A DNA stretch of 64,000 nt from Curvibacter lanceolatus ATCC 14669 (GTDB taxonomy: Bacteria > Pseudomonadota > Gammaproteobacteria > Burkholderiales > Burkholderiaceae_C), in assembly GCF_000381265.1 (NCBI RefSeq), contig NZ_KB906270.1:53862-117861 (forward strand), written 5' to 3'. Every line of letters begins with the position of its first letter. Within the stretch, counting starts at the first letter, position 1. Made by a program: the position numbers and the translations under genes. Under the pieces are notes generated by a model. It saw nothing but the letters and a program-made list of their open reading frames with translations. It did no database searches and was not told the origin of the DNA. Positions 26,879-37,987 of the stretch are shown one piece after another.

Positions 26879-27883
26879 ATGAAGAGTTCTTTTCGCTTGT
26901 CCGGTTGCGTGCTGGCGGCCTTGCTGGCCTTGGGCGGTGCGGCCGCGCAGGCGGCCGACAAGGTCGCGGTGCAACTGAAGTGGGTGCCGCAGGCCCAGTT
27001 TGCGGGCTATTACGTGGCCCAGGCCAAGGGCTTCTACAAAGAGGCGGGGCTGGACGTGACCATCAAGCCGGGCGGCCCCGACATCTCGCCGGTGCAGGTG
27101 ATCGCGGGCAAGTCGGCCGATGCCATCGTCAACTGGATGCCCGACGCCCTGGCCGCGCGCGAGGCCGGCGTGCCCCTGGTCAACATCGCCCAGGTGTTTG
27201 ACCGCTCGGGCCTGATGCTGACCTGCAAGAAGGCCAGCGGCGTGAGCAGCCCGAAAGACCTCAAGGGCAAGACCCTGGGCGTCTGGTACGGCGGCAACGA
27301 GTACCCCTTCCTGAACTGGATGGCCAAGCTGGGCTACAAGACCGACAGCGACATCAAGATCCTGAAGCAGGGCTTCAACGTCGACCCGCTGCTGCAGAAC
27401 CAGGCGGCCTGCATCTCGACCATGATCTACAACGAGTACTGGCAGGTGGTGGATGCCGGCGTCAAGGAAAGCGATCTGGTGACCTTCTTCTATGAAGACC
27501 AGGGCGTGGCCTCGCTGGAAGACGGCCTGTATGTGCTCGAATCCAGCCTCAAGGACAAGGCCTTCGTGGCCAAGATGGGCAAGTTCCTGAAGGCCACCTT
27601 CAAGGGTTGGAACGAGGCCGTGAAGAACCCCGAGGAAGCCGCCAAGATCGTGGTGGCGCAAGACAGCTCGGGCAGTGCCACGGTGGCGGTGCAGAAGCGC
27701 CAGATGGAAAACGTGGCCAAGCTGATCACCAAGGCTGGCACCGACAAGATCGGCTACCTGGACCCGGCCGCCTACGAGCGCACGGTCAAGGTCTTGCTCA
27801 ACGGCGGCAGCTCGCCGGTGATCAAGAAAGACCCGGGCAAGGCCGCTTACAGCCATGTGGTGTGGGAGGCCGCCCAGCATTGA
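26879..27883 (+). CDS. ABC importer substrate-binding protein, NMT1/THI5-like
   Basis: 334 residues. Sec signal peptide MKSSFRLSGCVLAALLALGG ending AAQAA, then VQLKWVPQAQFAGYYVAQAKGFY, typical of THI5-like binding proteins for pyrimidine-type ligands. GGAG precedes ATG 26879. The ligand is inferred to be uracil, thymine or a related base from the regulon; formyl-aminopyrimidine or another ring is possible. Confidence 0.9.
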   Translation: MKSSFRLSGCVLAALLALGGAAAQAADKVAVQLKWVPQAQFAGYYVAQAKGFYKEAGLDVTIKPGGPDISPVQVIAGKSADAIVNWMPDALAAREAGVPLVNIAQVFDRSGLMLTCKKASGVSSPKDLKGKTLGVWYGGNEYPFLNWMAKLGYKTDSDIKILKQGFNVDPLLQNQAACISTMIYNEYWQVVDAGVKESDLVTFFYEDQGVASLEDGLYVLESSLKDKAFVAKMGKFLKATFKGWNEAVKNPEEAAKIVVAQDSSGSATVAVQKRQMENVAKLITKAGTDKIGYLDPAAYERTVKVLLNGGSSPVIKKDPGKAAYSHVVWEAAQH

Positions 27884-28043
27884 CCGGGGCGGCCAAACTG
27901 GCCGAAGCCGGCCCGCCTGGTGCGGGCCTTCGGGGCCTGCTCTTGACGGCGGGCCAGCCTGGCGGGCAGCGTATCCTTGACCCCTGTGTGTTTGCGCAGG
28001 CGTCCGATGGGGCGCTGCCCGTTTTTTCTTCCGAAGAGATCCC

Positions 28044-28724
28044 ATGCCTCCCGTCCCCAAGCTCCCCTCTGCCCAGGTGGCTTCTGCCTCCACGGGCACC
28101 GCTGCCGAGGCTGCCAAAGGCCAGATCCGACAGGCCAACGAGAGCCTGATCCTGGAGGCGGCCGAGCGCGTGTTTGCCGGCGCCGGCTTCAGCGGCGCCA
28201 CCATGGCCGCCATTGCCGAGGCCTCCGGCCTGCCCAAGGCCAACCTGCATTACTACTTCGGCAACAAACAAGAGCTGTACCGGGCCGTGCTGGCGCGCAC
28301 CCTCAGCGACTGGCTGGCGCCCACGCACGGCATCACGCCCGAGGCCGACCCGGCCATGGCCCTGGGCGACTACATCCGCGACAAGATGCGGCTGTCACAG
28401 CAGCGCCCGCATGCCTCCAAGGTGTTTGCCAACGAGTTGCTGCACGGGGCCCCGGTGTTGCAGACCCTGCTGGAGACCGAGCTGCGCGATCTGGTGCTCG
28501 AAAAGGCCGCGGTGCTCGACGGCTGGGTGGCCCAGGGTCGCATGGCGCCGGTCAACACGGTGCACCTGTTCTTCACCATCTGGTCTGCCACCCAGACCTA
28601 TGCCGACTTTGATGTGCAGATCGCCTCGGTGCTGGGGCGCAGCGCCCTGACCCCCAAGGACTACGCCCAGGCCACGGAGCATGTGGTGGGCTTGATCTTG
28701 CGGGGGTGTGGATTGGCCACCTGA
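28044..28724 (+). CDS. rutR: TetR-family regulator, RutR type
   Basis: 226 residues. The N-terminal HTH (about 35-80) contains ATMAAIAEASGLPKANLHYYF. The C-terminal half keeps RutR-like blocks: DWLAP, HASKVFANELLHGAPVLQ, DGWVAQGRMAP and LFFTIWSATQTYADFDVQI. In E. coli RutR is a repressor released by uracil or thymine. It is the last gene of the importer operon. The two RutR-like palindromes upstream of the importer and of preT support control of both operons and of itself. Confidence 0.88.
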   Translation: MPPVPKLPSAQVASASTGTAAEAAKGQIRQANESLILEAAERVFAGAGFSGATMAAIAEASGLPKANLHYYFGNKQELYRAVLARTLSDWLAPTHGITPEADPAMALGDYIRDKMRLSQQRPHASKVFANELLHGAPVLQTLLETELRDLVLEKAAVLDGWVAQGRMAPVNTVHLFFTIWSATQTYADFDVQIASVLGRSALTPKDYAQATEHVVGLILRGCGLAT

Positions 28725-28767
28725 ATGGCCCCCTGCGCCTGCGGCGCGGAGGGCACAAAGGTGTGGT

Positions 28768-30024
28768 TCAGCCAGCCCGCTCCAGCATGGCCTGCAGCAG
28801 CACGTTGCAGCCGGCGGTGATGTGCTCTGGCTTGGCGTCTTCGATCTCGTTGTGGCTGATGCCGTCTTTGCAGGGGATGAAGATCATGCCGGTGGGGGCC
28901 AGCTTGGCCATGTAGACGGCGTCGTGGCCGGCGCCTGAGACGGCGGGCATGTGGCTGTAGCCCAGGCGCTCGGCAGCGCGTTGCACGGCCTGCACGCAGT
29001 CGGCGTGGAAGGGCTGGGCCGGGTAGTGCGAGACCAGCTCGATCTCGATCTTGAGACCGGTCTCGGCGGCCACCTGGGCTGCGTAGGCGCGGATGTCGGC
29101 GTCCATCTGGTCGACCAGGGCGTCGGTGCTGTTGCGCAGGTCCATCGAGAACTTGACGCGGCCCGGGATCACGTTGCGGCTGTTGGGGTGCACGTTGACC
29201 ATGCCCACGGTGCCGCGCCCGTGCGGGGCGTAGCGGTTGCCAATGGCCACCACCTCCTGCATCACGCGGGTGGCGACCTGCAGCGCGTCCTTGCGCAGGC
29301 CCATGGGGGTGGGGCCGGCGTGGGCTTCCATGCCGGTCACGGTGCAGTCGTACCAGCGGATGCCCAGCACCGCGCTGACCACGCCGATGGTCTTGTCGTT
29401 GTCTTCGAGCACCGGGCCCTGCTCGATGTGGGTCTCGAAATAGGCGCCGATGGGGTGCTGGCCCGGCACTTCGCTGCCGACATAGCCGATGCGGGTGAGC
29501 TCGTCCTTGACGCTCTTGCCCTCAGTGTCGGTGGCGGCGTAGGCGTGCTCCAGGGTGAAGGCGCCGGCGAACACGCCCGAGCCCATCATCACGGGCACAA
29601 AGCGCGAGCCCTCCTCGTTGGTCCAGAAGGCGACCTCGATGGGGGCCTCGGTCTGAATGCCGTGGTCGTTGAGGGTGCGCACCACCTCCAGGCCGGCGAG
29701 CACGCCGTAGTTGCCGTCGAACTTGCCGCCGGTGGGCTGGGTGTCGATGTGGCTGCCGGTCATGACCGGGGGCAGGCTGTTGTTGCGGCCGGGGCGGCGC
29801 ATGAAGACATTGCCGATCTGGTCGACGGTGATGCTCAGGCCGGCGTCACGGCCCCAGCCCACGACCAGGTCACGGCCCTGGCGGTCGAGTTCGGTCAGGG
29901 CCAGGCGGCACACGCCGCCCTTGTCGGTGCCGCCGATGCGGGCCAGGGTCATCAGGCTGTCCCAGAGGCGCTCGCCGTTGATGCGCAGGGCCTCGGTGGG
30001 GGGCGGAAGGTCTTTCGGGTTCAT
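28768..30024 (-). CDS. Zn-dependent N-carbamoyl-amino-acid hydrolase (beta-ureidopropionase-like)
   Basis: Probably hydrolyses N-carbamoyl-beta-alanine/beta-aminoisobutyrate, the last step of reductive pyrimidine breakdown. 418 residues, M20/hydantoinase-carbamoylase family. Metal ligands lie in GSHIDTQPTGGKFDG (about 90), NEEGSRF (about 130) and FETHIEQGPVLE (about 195). Allantoate amidohydrolase is the main alternative; the neighbouring dihydropyrimidinase and PreAT argue for the pyrimidine role. Last gene of the minus operon, convergent with rutR. Confidence 0.9.
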   Translation of the reverse strand: MNPKDLPPPTEALRINGERLWDSLMTLARIGGTDKGGVCRLALTELDRQGRDLVVGWGRDAGLSITVDQIGNVFMRRPGRNNSLPPVMTGSHIDTQPTGGKFDGNYGVLAGLEVVRTLNDHGIQTEAPIEVAFWTNEEGSRFVPVMMGSGVFAGAFTLEHAYAATDTEGKSVKDELTRIGYVGSEVPGQHPIGAYFETHIEQGPVLEDNDKTIGVVSAVLGIRWYDCTVTGMEAHAGPTPMGLRKDALQVATRVMQEVVAIGNRYAPHGRGTVGMVNVHPNSRNVIPGRVKFSMDLRNSTDALVDQMDADIRAYAAQVAAETGLKIEIELVSHYPAQPFHADCVQAVQRAAERLGYSHMPAVSGAGHDAVYMAKLAPTGMIFIPCKDGISHNEIEDAKPEHITAGCNVLLQAMLERAG

Positions 30025-30043
30025 GGGGGGTACTCCTTGGGGG

Positions 30044-31516
<1,473 letters not shown>

Positions 31517-31577
31517 TCAAAAATGCCGCACGGGCTGGCGGCGTGCCAGGCCGGGGCAGGCCCCGGCAAGAGGGGCC

Positions 31578-33068
31578 TCAGACCCGGCGGCGCACCAGAC
31601 CCACGGACTGGGTTCTGCCTGCCATGCCGAGTCGGTAGACCACGGATGCAATTCCCAGGCCTGCAAACCAGGCATAGGCATAAAGTTGTTTGAAGCCCTC
31701 GGCCACATCGGGGAAGGTGCTGGGGAAGGCCGCATTCAGAAAGCCAGGCACATTGGGCGCCACGCCGGCGGCAAAGGCCAGCACGGCGATCCAGTTCCAG
31801 CCGCCGCTGTAGTGGTAGCGGCCGTTTTCGTCGTACAGCTCGCTCACCGCGAGCTCGGTGCGGCGCAGCAGGTAGTAGTCGACCATCAGGATGCCAGCCA
31901 CCGGCCCGAGCAGGGCCGAGTAGCCGATCAGCCAGGTGAAGATGTAGCCCTGGGTGGATTCGAGGATCTTCCAGGGCATCATCACGATGGCGATGCCCAC
32001 CGTGATGTAGCCGCCGGTGCGGTAGCTGATGCGGGCCGGGTGCAAGGCCGAAAAATCGTAGGCCGGCCCCACCAGATTGGCCGCCAGGTTCACGCTGACG
32101 GTGTCGATCAACAGCACCAGCAGGGCGATCAGCACGGCCGCACCCGTCAGGCGGCTGGCCAGGTCGACCGGGTCCCACAGCGCCTTGCCATAGATGACCA
32201 CCGTGGCCGAGGTGACAAACACCGCCATGGCCGCCAGCAGGCCCATGGGCAGGGGCAGGCCCAGGGCCTGGCCGATGACCTGGTCGCGCTGGGTGCGCGC
32301 AAAGCGGGTGAAGTCGGGGATGTTCAGCGCCAGGGTGGCCCAGAAGCCCACCATGGCGGTCAGCGAGGGCCAGAACACGGCGTGGAACTGGCCCGCCTTC
32401 TTGCCGCCGGCCTCGAATTGCGAGGGCTGGTCCAGGATGGGGCCGAAGCCGCCGGCCTTCTGGTAGGCCCAGACCAGCAGCACGCCGCAGATCACGATCT
32501 TGATCGGGGCGGTCCAGGTCTCCAGCTTGCGGATCGATTCGATGCCGTGCACCACGAAGTAGAACTGGATGGCCCAGAACAGCAGGAAGCACACCAGCTG
32601 GCCCAGGTTGATGCCCAGGCCGGGCAGCTTGTCGCCCTCCAGCGGGTGGCCGATCAGCACGCCCGCCAGGGTGTAGATCATCATGCCGCCGAACCAGGTC
32701 TGGATGCCGTACCAGCCGCAGGCCACCAGGGCGCGCAGCAGGGCCGGCAGCTTGGCGCCGCGGGTGCCGAAGGAGGCCCGTGCCAGCACCGCGTAGGGAA
32801 TGCCGTGCTTGGCGCCAGCGTGGCCGATCAGCAGCATGGGCAGCAGCACGATCAGGTTGCCCAGAAACACCGTGCCCACGGCCTGCGACCAGGACATGCC
32901 GGCTTCGATCAGGCTGGCGGCCAGGGTGTAGGCGGGGATGCACATCACCATGCCCACCCACAGGGCGGCAAAGTGCATCCAGCGCCAGGTGCGCTGGTGC
33001 GCCTGGGTGGGGGCCAGGTCTTCGTTCCACAGGTCGCCCGGGTGGGCGTCGGCTTGTCGGGGGTTCAT
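31578..33068 (-). CDS. NCS1-family nucleobase:cation symporter
   Basis: Inner-membrane importer of 496 residues with about 12 helices, Mhp1/PucI-like. Family features: NEDLAPTQAHQRTW at the N-terminus, CGWYGIQTWFGG near residue 120 and a late TRFARTQRDQV loop. Placed between preA and hydA, it most likely imports uracil, thymine, dihydropyrimidine or a hydantoin. It would work alongside the ABC system. Confidence 0.9.
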   Translation of the reverse strand: MNPRQADAHPGDLWNEDLAPTQAHQRTWRWMHFAALWVGMVMCIPAYTLAASLIEAGMSWSQAVGTVFLGNLIVLLPMLLIGHAGAKHGIPYAVLARASFGTRGAKLPALLRALVACGWYGIQTWFGGMMIYTLAGVLIGHPLEGDKLPGLGINLGQLVCFLLFWAIQFYFVVHGIESIRKLETWTAPIKIVICGVLLVWAYQKAGGFGPILDQPSQFEAGGKKAGQFHAVFWPSLTAMVGFWATLALNIPDFTRFARTQRDQVIGQALGLPLPMGLLAAMAVFVTSATVVIYGKALWDPVDLASRLTGAAVLIALLVLLIDTVSVNLAANLVGPAYDFSALHPARISYRTGGYITVGIAIVMMPWKILESTQGYIFTWLIGYSALLGPVAGILMVDYYLLRRTELAVSELYDENGRYHYSGGWNWIAVLAFAAGVAPNVPGFLNAAFPSTFPDVAEGFKQLYAYAWFAGLGIASVVYRLGMAGRTQSVGLVRRRV

Positions 33069-33177
33069 GCGCTTGTCTCCTCGTGGGGGTGGATGGGGCG
33101 GGTGCGGCGGGCCGCTGGGCCTGGGAAGGCCCGAGCCAGCCTGCCCCGCCTGGATAAATCCGTCTTCGGGAATGGAC

Positions 33178-34482
33178 TCAGGCTGTGACGCGCATCGGGT
33201 TGTTCGGATGCGCGGTCCAGTTCAGCGGCTCGGCACTCACGGGCTTGCCGGTGCGCAGGTCGATCTCGCCGGGGGCCAGGTCGCGCAGTGTGATGCAGTC
33301 GTCCACCGGGCACACCGACACGCACAGGTTGCAGCCCACGCATTCCTCTTCCTTGACCTCGAAGTGGCGCTTGCCGTCCTTGGTGGCGGTGATGGCCTGG
33401 TGCGAGGTGTCTTCGCACACCACATGGCAGCGCCCGCATTCGATGCACTTGTCGGTGTCGATGACGGCCTTGCTGATGTGGTTGAGGTTGAGGAAGCGCC
33501 AGTCGCTGACCGTGGGCACGGCGCGGCCGGTGATCTCGGCCACCGAGGCGATGCCCATGTCGTCCATGTAGTTGGACAGGCCGCTGGCCATGTCCTGCAC
33601 GATCTTGAAGCCGTACACCATGGCGGCGGTGCACACCTGCACGCTGCCCGCGCCCAGGGCCAGGAAGTCGAGCGCGTCACGCCAGGTGCCGATGCCACCG
33701 ATGCCCGAGATGGGGATGCCGGCGGTCTCGGCGTCGCGCGCGATCTCGGCCACCATGTTCAGGGCGATGGGGCGCACCGCCGTGCCACAGTAGCCGCCGT
33801 GCGAGCCCTTGCCCGCGGTGCTGGGCACCATGGTCAGGCTGCGCGGGTCCACGCCCATGATGGAGTTGATGGTGTTGATCAGCGACACCGCATCGGCCCC
33901 GCCGGCCTTGGCGGCCCGCGCCGGGTAGCGCACGTCGGTGATGTTGGGCGTGAGCTTCACGATCACTGGCAGCTTGGAGTAGTGCTTGCACCACTCGGTG
34001 ACCATCTGGATGTACTCGGGCACCTGGCCCACGGCCGCGCCCATGCCGCGCTCGCTCATGCCATGCGGGCAGCCGAAGTTGAGTTCGATGCCATCGGCCC
34101 CGGTGTCTTCCACCTGGGGCAGGATCGCCTTCCAGGACGACTCCTGGCAGGGCACCATCAGCGACACCACCATGGCGCGGTCGGGGAAGGCGCGCTTGAC
34201 CTCGCGGATTTCGCGCAGGTTGGTGGCCAGCGGGCGGTCGGAGATCAGCTCGATGTTGTTGAAGCCCAGCACCTTGCGGTCGGGCGAGAGCAGGGCGCTG
34301 TAGCGCGGGCCGTGCACGTTCACCACGGGCGGGTCTTCGCCCAGGGTCTTCCAGACCACACCGCCCCAGCCGGCCTCGAAGGCGCGCAGCACGTTGACGG
34401 CTTTGTCGGTGGGCGGCGCAGAGGCCAGCCAGAAGGGGTTGGGGCTCTTGATGCCCGCGAAGTCAATGCTCAGGTCAGCCAT
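33178..34482 (-). CDS. preA: NAD-dependent dihydropyrimidine dehydrogenase subunit PreA
   Basis: Catalytic FMN subunit reducing uracil/thymine to the 5,6-dihydro forms. 434 residues: a TIM-barrel dihydroorotate-dehydrogenase-like domain with ELNFGCPHGMSERGMGAAVG near 130-150 (contains the active-site Cys). Two C-terminal [4Fe-4S] motifs follow, CIECGRCHVVC and CVGCNLCVSVCP (about 345-395). It pairs with PreT, encoded 17 bp upstream. Confidence 0.96.
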   Translation of the reverse strand: MADLSIDFAGIKSPNPFWLASAPPTDKAVNVLRAFEAGWGGVVWKTLGEDPPVVNVHGPRYSALLSPDRKVLGFNNIELISDRPLATNLREIREVKRAFPDRAMVVSLMVPCQESSWKAILPQVEDTGADGIELNFGCPHGMSERGMGAAVGQVPEYIQMVTEWCKHYSKLPVIVKLTPNITDVRYPARAAKAGGADAVSLINTINSIMGVDPRSLTMVPSTAGKGSHGGYCGTAVRPIALNMVAEIARDAETAGIPISGIGGIGTWRDALDFLALGAGSVQVCTAAMVYGFKIVQDMASGLSNYMDDMGIASVAEITGRAVPTVSDWRFLNLNHISKAVIDTDKCIECGRCHVVCEDTSHQAITATKDGKRHFEVKEEECVGCNLCVSVCPVDDCITLRDLAPGEIDLRTGKPVSAEPLNWTAHPNNPMRVTA

Positions 34483-34499
34483 GTCGGTTTCCTTGGGGC

Positions 34500-35858
34500 T
34501 CAGGCGTTGGAAGAAGAAAGGGTGTGGTGGATGGCGAGGGCGGCCTGTTTGCCGTCCTCCACCGCCTCGACCGTGAGGTCGCGGCCGCCGCCCACGCAGT
34601 CGCCACCGGCCCAGACGCCGTCGAGGCTGGTGCGGCCCTGGGCATCCACGGCGATGCGGCCGGCTTCGAGCTGCAGGCTTTGCAGCCAGGGGGCTGTCGC
34701 CAGCTTCTGCCCGACGGCCTGCAGCACGGTGTCGGCGGCCCGGGTTTCAAAGACGCCCGTGCCTTGCAGGCGGCCATCGACCAGCTGCTGGCGCTCGAAG
34801 CGCACGGCCCGCACGGCGCCTTGTTCGCCCTCGAAGGCCACCGGGGCCAGCCAGTGCTCGATCACCACGCCATTCGTCTTGGCCCAGGTCTGTTCGTCTT
34901 CCGAGGCGCCCATGGCCTCGGGGCCGCGGCGGTACACCATGTGCACCTCGCTGGCGCCCAGCAGGCGCGACTGCACCGAGGCGTCGACCGCAGTCATGCC
35001 GCCGCCGATCACCACCACGCGGCTGCCCACGGGCAGGGAGGAGAGATCGGTGCACTGGCGCAGTTCTGCGATGAAGTCGACCGCGTCTCGGATGCCGGCC
35101 AGCGTGCTGCCGGGCAGTGCGGGCTGGTTGACGGCGCCCAGGCCGATGCCCAGGAAGACCGCGTCGAAGTCGGCGCGCAGGGTGTCCAGTTGGGCTGCCG
35201 ATTCGAGCTTCCAGCCGGTCTGGACCGTGATGCCGCCGATGCCCAGCAGCCAGTCGATCTCGCGCTGGGCAAAGTTGTCGGCTGTCTTGTAGGTGGCCAG
35301 ACCGTATTCGTTGAGGCCGCCGGGTTTGGCGTGGGCATCGAACACGGTCACGTCGTGGCCCTTCAAGGCCAGGCCGTGGGCACAGGCCAGGCCGGCCGGG
35401 CCCGCGCCCACCACGGCCACCTTCTTGCCGCTGGTCGGGGCGCGCTGGAACAGGGCGCTCTGCGGCAGGTGCATCACGGCGTCCACCGCGTGGCGCTGCA
35501 GTTTGCCGATGGCCACCGGCACGCCCTGCTGGGTGTTGCGCACGCACACGGCCTCGCACAGTTCTTCGGTGGGGCAGACGCGGGCGCACATGCCACCCAG
35601 CGGGTTGGCGCTGAGGATGGCCTGGGCGGCGCCGCGCACATTGCCCTGGCTGATGCGGTGGATGAAGCTGGGCACATCGATGCTGGTGGGGCAGGCGGTG
35701 GCGCAGGGGGCGTCGTAGCAGTAAAGGCAGCGCTCGGCCTCCAGCACGGCCTGCTGTGCCGTGAAGGGTTCGCCCGCGTCCGCAAAGCGCTGGGCATAGT
35801 CGGCCGGGGCGAGCCGCCCTGCCTGGATGTCGGGGCCGGTGGTCGGTGTCTGGGTCAC
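34500..35858 (-). CDS. preT: NAD-dependent dihydropyrimidine dehydrogenase subunit PreT
   Basis: Flavoprotein subunit passing electrons from NADH to PreA. About 452 residues. An N-terminal cluster region CLYCYDAPCATACPTSIDVP is followed by FAD (VVGAGPAGLACA) and NAD (VVIGGGMTAVDAS) Rossmann motifs. I chose GTG 35858 because AGGAG lies 8 nt upstream. The frame extends to a TTG at 35885, which would abut the operator. First gene of the catabolic operon. Confidence 0.95.
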   Translation of the reverse strand: MTQTPTTGPDIQAGRLAPADYAQRFADAGEPFTAQQAVLEAERCLYCYDAPCATACPTSIDVPSFIHRISQGNVRGAAQAILSANPLGGMCARVCPTEELCEAVCVRNTQQGVPVAIGKLQRHAVDAVMHLPQSALFQRAPTSGKKVAVVGAGPAGLACAHGLALKGHDVTVFDAHAKPGGLNEYGLATYKTADNFAQREIDWLLGIGGITVQTGWKLESAAQLDTLRADFDAVFLGIGLGAVNQPALPGSTLAGIRDAVDFIAELRQCTDLSSLPVGSRVVVIGGGMTAVDASVQSRLLGASEVHMVYRRGPEAMGASEDEQTWAKTNGVVIEHWLAPVAFEGEQGAVRAVRFERQQLVDGRLQGTGVFETRAADTVLQAVGQKLATAPWLQSLQLEAGRIAVDAQGRTSLDGVWAGGDCVGGGRDLTVEAVEDGKQAALAIHHTLSSSNA

Positions 35859-35886
35859 GGGGGCAACTCCTGTTTTGATCGTCAAA

Positions 35887-35906
35887 AGCTGATCAAATGG
35901 TCAGCT
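35887..35906. promoter_or_regulatory. Predicted RutR-type operator 2
   Basis: AGCTGATCAAATGGTCAGCT is an almost perfect 20-bp palindrome (one wobble mismatch plus the centre). The reverse strand reads CTGACCATTTGATCAG, sharing the TGACCATTTG core with operator 1. It lies 29 bp upstream of the preT start. Confidence 0.7.
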
Positions 35907-36146
35907 TTTTTCATGATGCAACAGGTGTGCCAGCTTTGTGATGCGGGTTTGCACCATGTCGGCGCGGCCCTGGGCCCCTGGTTTCTGCCTTGGGCGGCGG
36001 GCGCGATTGAAGTTGGGGCGCGCAGCACCGCGCCGGTGCGCCGGTGGCTTGTCCGTGGGGTTGGGGGAGGGGGCGGCCGCGTGTTGCGACCGTTCAGGGG
36101 AGGCGTGTGCCGGTGGAGGGCGCCGCCCGGCGAGCCGTCCGGTGGA

Positions 36147-37262
36147 TCAGGCCTGCGCTGCGGAGATGATGCCGCCGCCCAGGCAGACCTCGCCGTCGTA
36201 CAGCACGGCGCTCTGGCCCGGGGTCACCGCCCATTGCAGTTCGGTGAAGTTCAGGCCGAAGGTGTCGGCCTCGGCGCCGGGCTCGAAGGTGCAGGCGGCA
36301 TCGGCCTGCCGGTAGCGGGTCTTGGCGCCCAGCCCGGTCTGTGCGGGGGGCTCGCCGGCCACCCAGCTCGCGTTGTCGGCCTGCAGGCTGCGGTATTGCA
36401 GCCAGGGGTGCTCGTGGCCTTGCACCACCCACAGCGTGTTGTTCGGGATGTCCTTGCGGGCCACGAACCAGGGCGAGTGGTCGCCGCTGCCGCGTTGGGC
36501 GCCCTTTTCTTTGACGCCGCCAATGCCCAGGCCCTGGCGCTGGCCCAGGGTGTAGAACGACAGGCCCACGTGGGTGCCCAGTTTGCGGCCGCGCTCGTCC
36601 TTGATGGGGCCGGGCTCGCGGGAGATGTAGCGGTTCAGAAACTCGCGGAAGGGCCGCTCGCCTATGAAGCAGATGCCGGTCGAGTCTTTCTTCTTGGCAT
36701 TGGGCAGGCCGATCTCCTCGGCGATGCGCCGCACTTCGGTCTTGTGCAGCTCGCCCACGGGGAACAGGGTCTTGCTGATCTGGGCCTGGTTCAGGCGGTG
36801 CAGAAAGTAGCTTTGATCTTTGGCCGGGTCCAGCCCCTTGAGCAGCTCGTGCTTTTGCGTGGCCGGGTTGAAGCGGGCGCGTGCGTAATGGCCGGTGGCG
36901 ATGCGGTCGGCCCCCAGGCGCATGGCGTGATCGAGAAAGGCCTTGAACTTGATCTCGGCGTTGCACAGCACGTCGGGGTTGGGGGTGCGGCCGGCCTGGT
37001 ATTCGGTCAGGAACTCGGCAAAGACGCGGTCCTTGTACTCGGCGGCGAAGTTGACGTGTTCGATCTCGATGCCCAGCACGTCGGCCACGCTGGCCGCGTC
37101 GAGAAAATCCTGCCGGCTGGAGCAGAACTCGCTGTCGTCGTCATCTTCCCAGTTCTTCATGAAGATGCCGATGACCTCGTGGCCTTGCTGTTTGAGCAGG
37201 TGCGCCGTGACAGCGGAGTCCACCCCGCCACTCAGGCCCACCACGATGCGTTGTTTGTTCAT
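36147..37262 (-). CDS. mnmA: tRNA-specific 2-thiouridylase MnmA
   Basis: Makes the 2-thio group of U34 in Lys, Glu and Gln tRNAs. 371 residues from ATG 37262 ([16 protein letters not shown]). It has the PP-loop SGGVDS, a first catalytic Cys in [12 protein letters not shown] (about 100) and a second in [12 protein letters not shown] (about 200). Upstream in-frame codons read like a Nudix-antisense leader and were not used. It follows the Nudix gene by 47 bp, as nudJ-mnmA does in E. coli. Confidence 0.96.
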   Translation of the reverse strand: MNKQRIVVGLSGGVDSAVTAHLLKQQGHEVIGIFMKNWEDDDDSEFCSSRQDFLDAASVADVLGIEIEHVNFAAEYKDRVFAEFLTEYQAGRTPNPDVLCNAEIKFKAFLDHAMRLGADRIATGHYARARFNPATQKHELLKGLDPAKDQSYFLHRLNQAQISKTLFPVGELHKTEVRRIAEEIGLPNAKKKDSTGICFIGERPFREFLNRYISREPGPIKDERGRKLGTHVGLSFYTLGQRQGLGIGGVKEKGAQRGSGDHSPWFVARKDIPNNTLWVVQGHEHPWLQYRSLQADNASWVAGEPPAQTGLGAKTRYRQADAACTFEPGAEADTFGLNFTELQWAVTPGQSAVLYDGEVCLGGGIISAAQA

Positions 37263-37309
37263 AGCCCCGGGATTATCCCAGGCGGGCCCAAACGCTGCCT
37301 GCGCCAGGG

Positions 37310-37798
37310 TCAAGGCGGGGGCGTCTGCAGCACCGTCTCGTCGGTGTAGACCATGTCCAGCGGGTAGCGCTTGCCGGCCAGGTAATCATCCAGGCAACGC
37401 AGCAGCAGCGGGCTGCGGTGCCGGTGCTCGTTGGCGCGGATCTCCTCGGGCGTCATCCAAAGGGCGCGCACGATGCCGTCATCGAGCGCCATGCCGGGGA
37501 CTTCGTCGCCGACGGTGCCACAAAATGCAAAGCGCATGTAAGTGATGTCTTCACCAGTGGATTGTTTGCGGAAGCGCGAGAGGTAGATGCCCACCAGAGC
37601 GGTTGGTTTGAAGTGGTGAGCGGTCTCTTCCAACGCTTCACGGGCGCAGCCGTCGGCCGGTGATTCCCCGGGGTCGAGGTGCCCTGCGGGGTTGTTCAGT
37701 TTGAGGCCGGAGTCGGTGTGTTCTTCGACCAGCAGGAATTTGCCGTCGCGCTCCATCAGGGCGGCCACCGTGACACTGGGTTTCCAACGGATTTTCAT
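37310..37798 (-). CDS. Nudix hydrolase, NudJ-like
   Basis: 162 residues from ATG 37798. The Nudix box is [20 protein letters not shown] followed by T (about 42-62). It resembles NudJ, which hydrolyses HMP-PP and nucleoside tri/diphosphates, and the position before mnmA matches. The true substrate cannot be read from sequence. Confidence 0.88.
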   Translation of the reverse strand: MKIRWKPSVTVAALMERDGKFLLVEEHTDSGLKLNNPAGHLDPGESPADGCAREALEETAHHFKPTALVGIYLSRFRKQSTGEDITYMRFAFCGTVGDEVPGMALDDGIVRALWMTPEEIRANEHRHRSPLLLRCLDDYLAGKRYPLDMVYTDETVLQTPPP

Positions 37799-37987
37799 GG
37801 CGCACATTATTCACGCTTGGCATGACAGGGCCTTGACGTCAGGGGCTTGAGCTCGGCCGACGCACCGGGATTGGGTGCCTGGAGGTTCGAACAGCCGGTC
37901 TCTGCGTTGACACGATCGGCGCCCAGGCATCATGTAAGCTCCGGTCAATTCATAAAAAGCTGGTCAATCATCCACGAGGAGATTCTC

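Noticed and set aside
28725..28767. GC-rich hairpin between rutR and the amidohydrolase as a terminator
   Set aside because: A stem is possible, but no T run follows on either strand.
37961..37967. TGGTCAA half-site upstream of pntAA
   Set aside because: Only one half of the RutR palindrome is present; the left arm does not match and pnt has no obvious link to pyrimidines.
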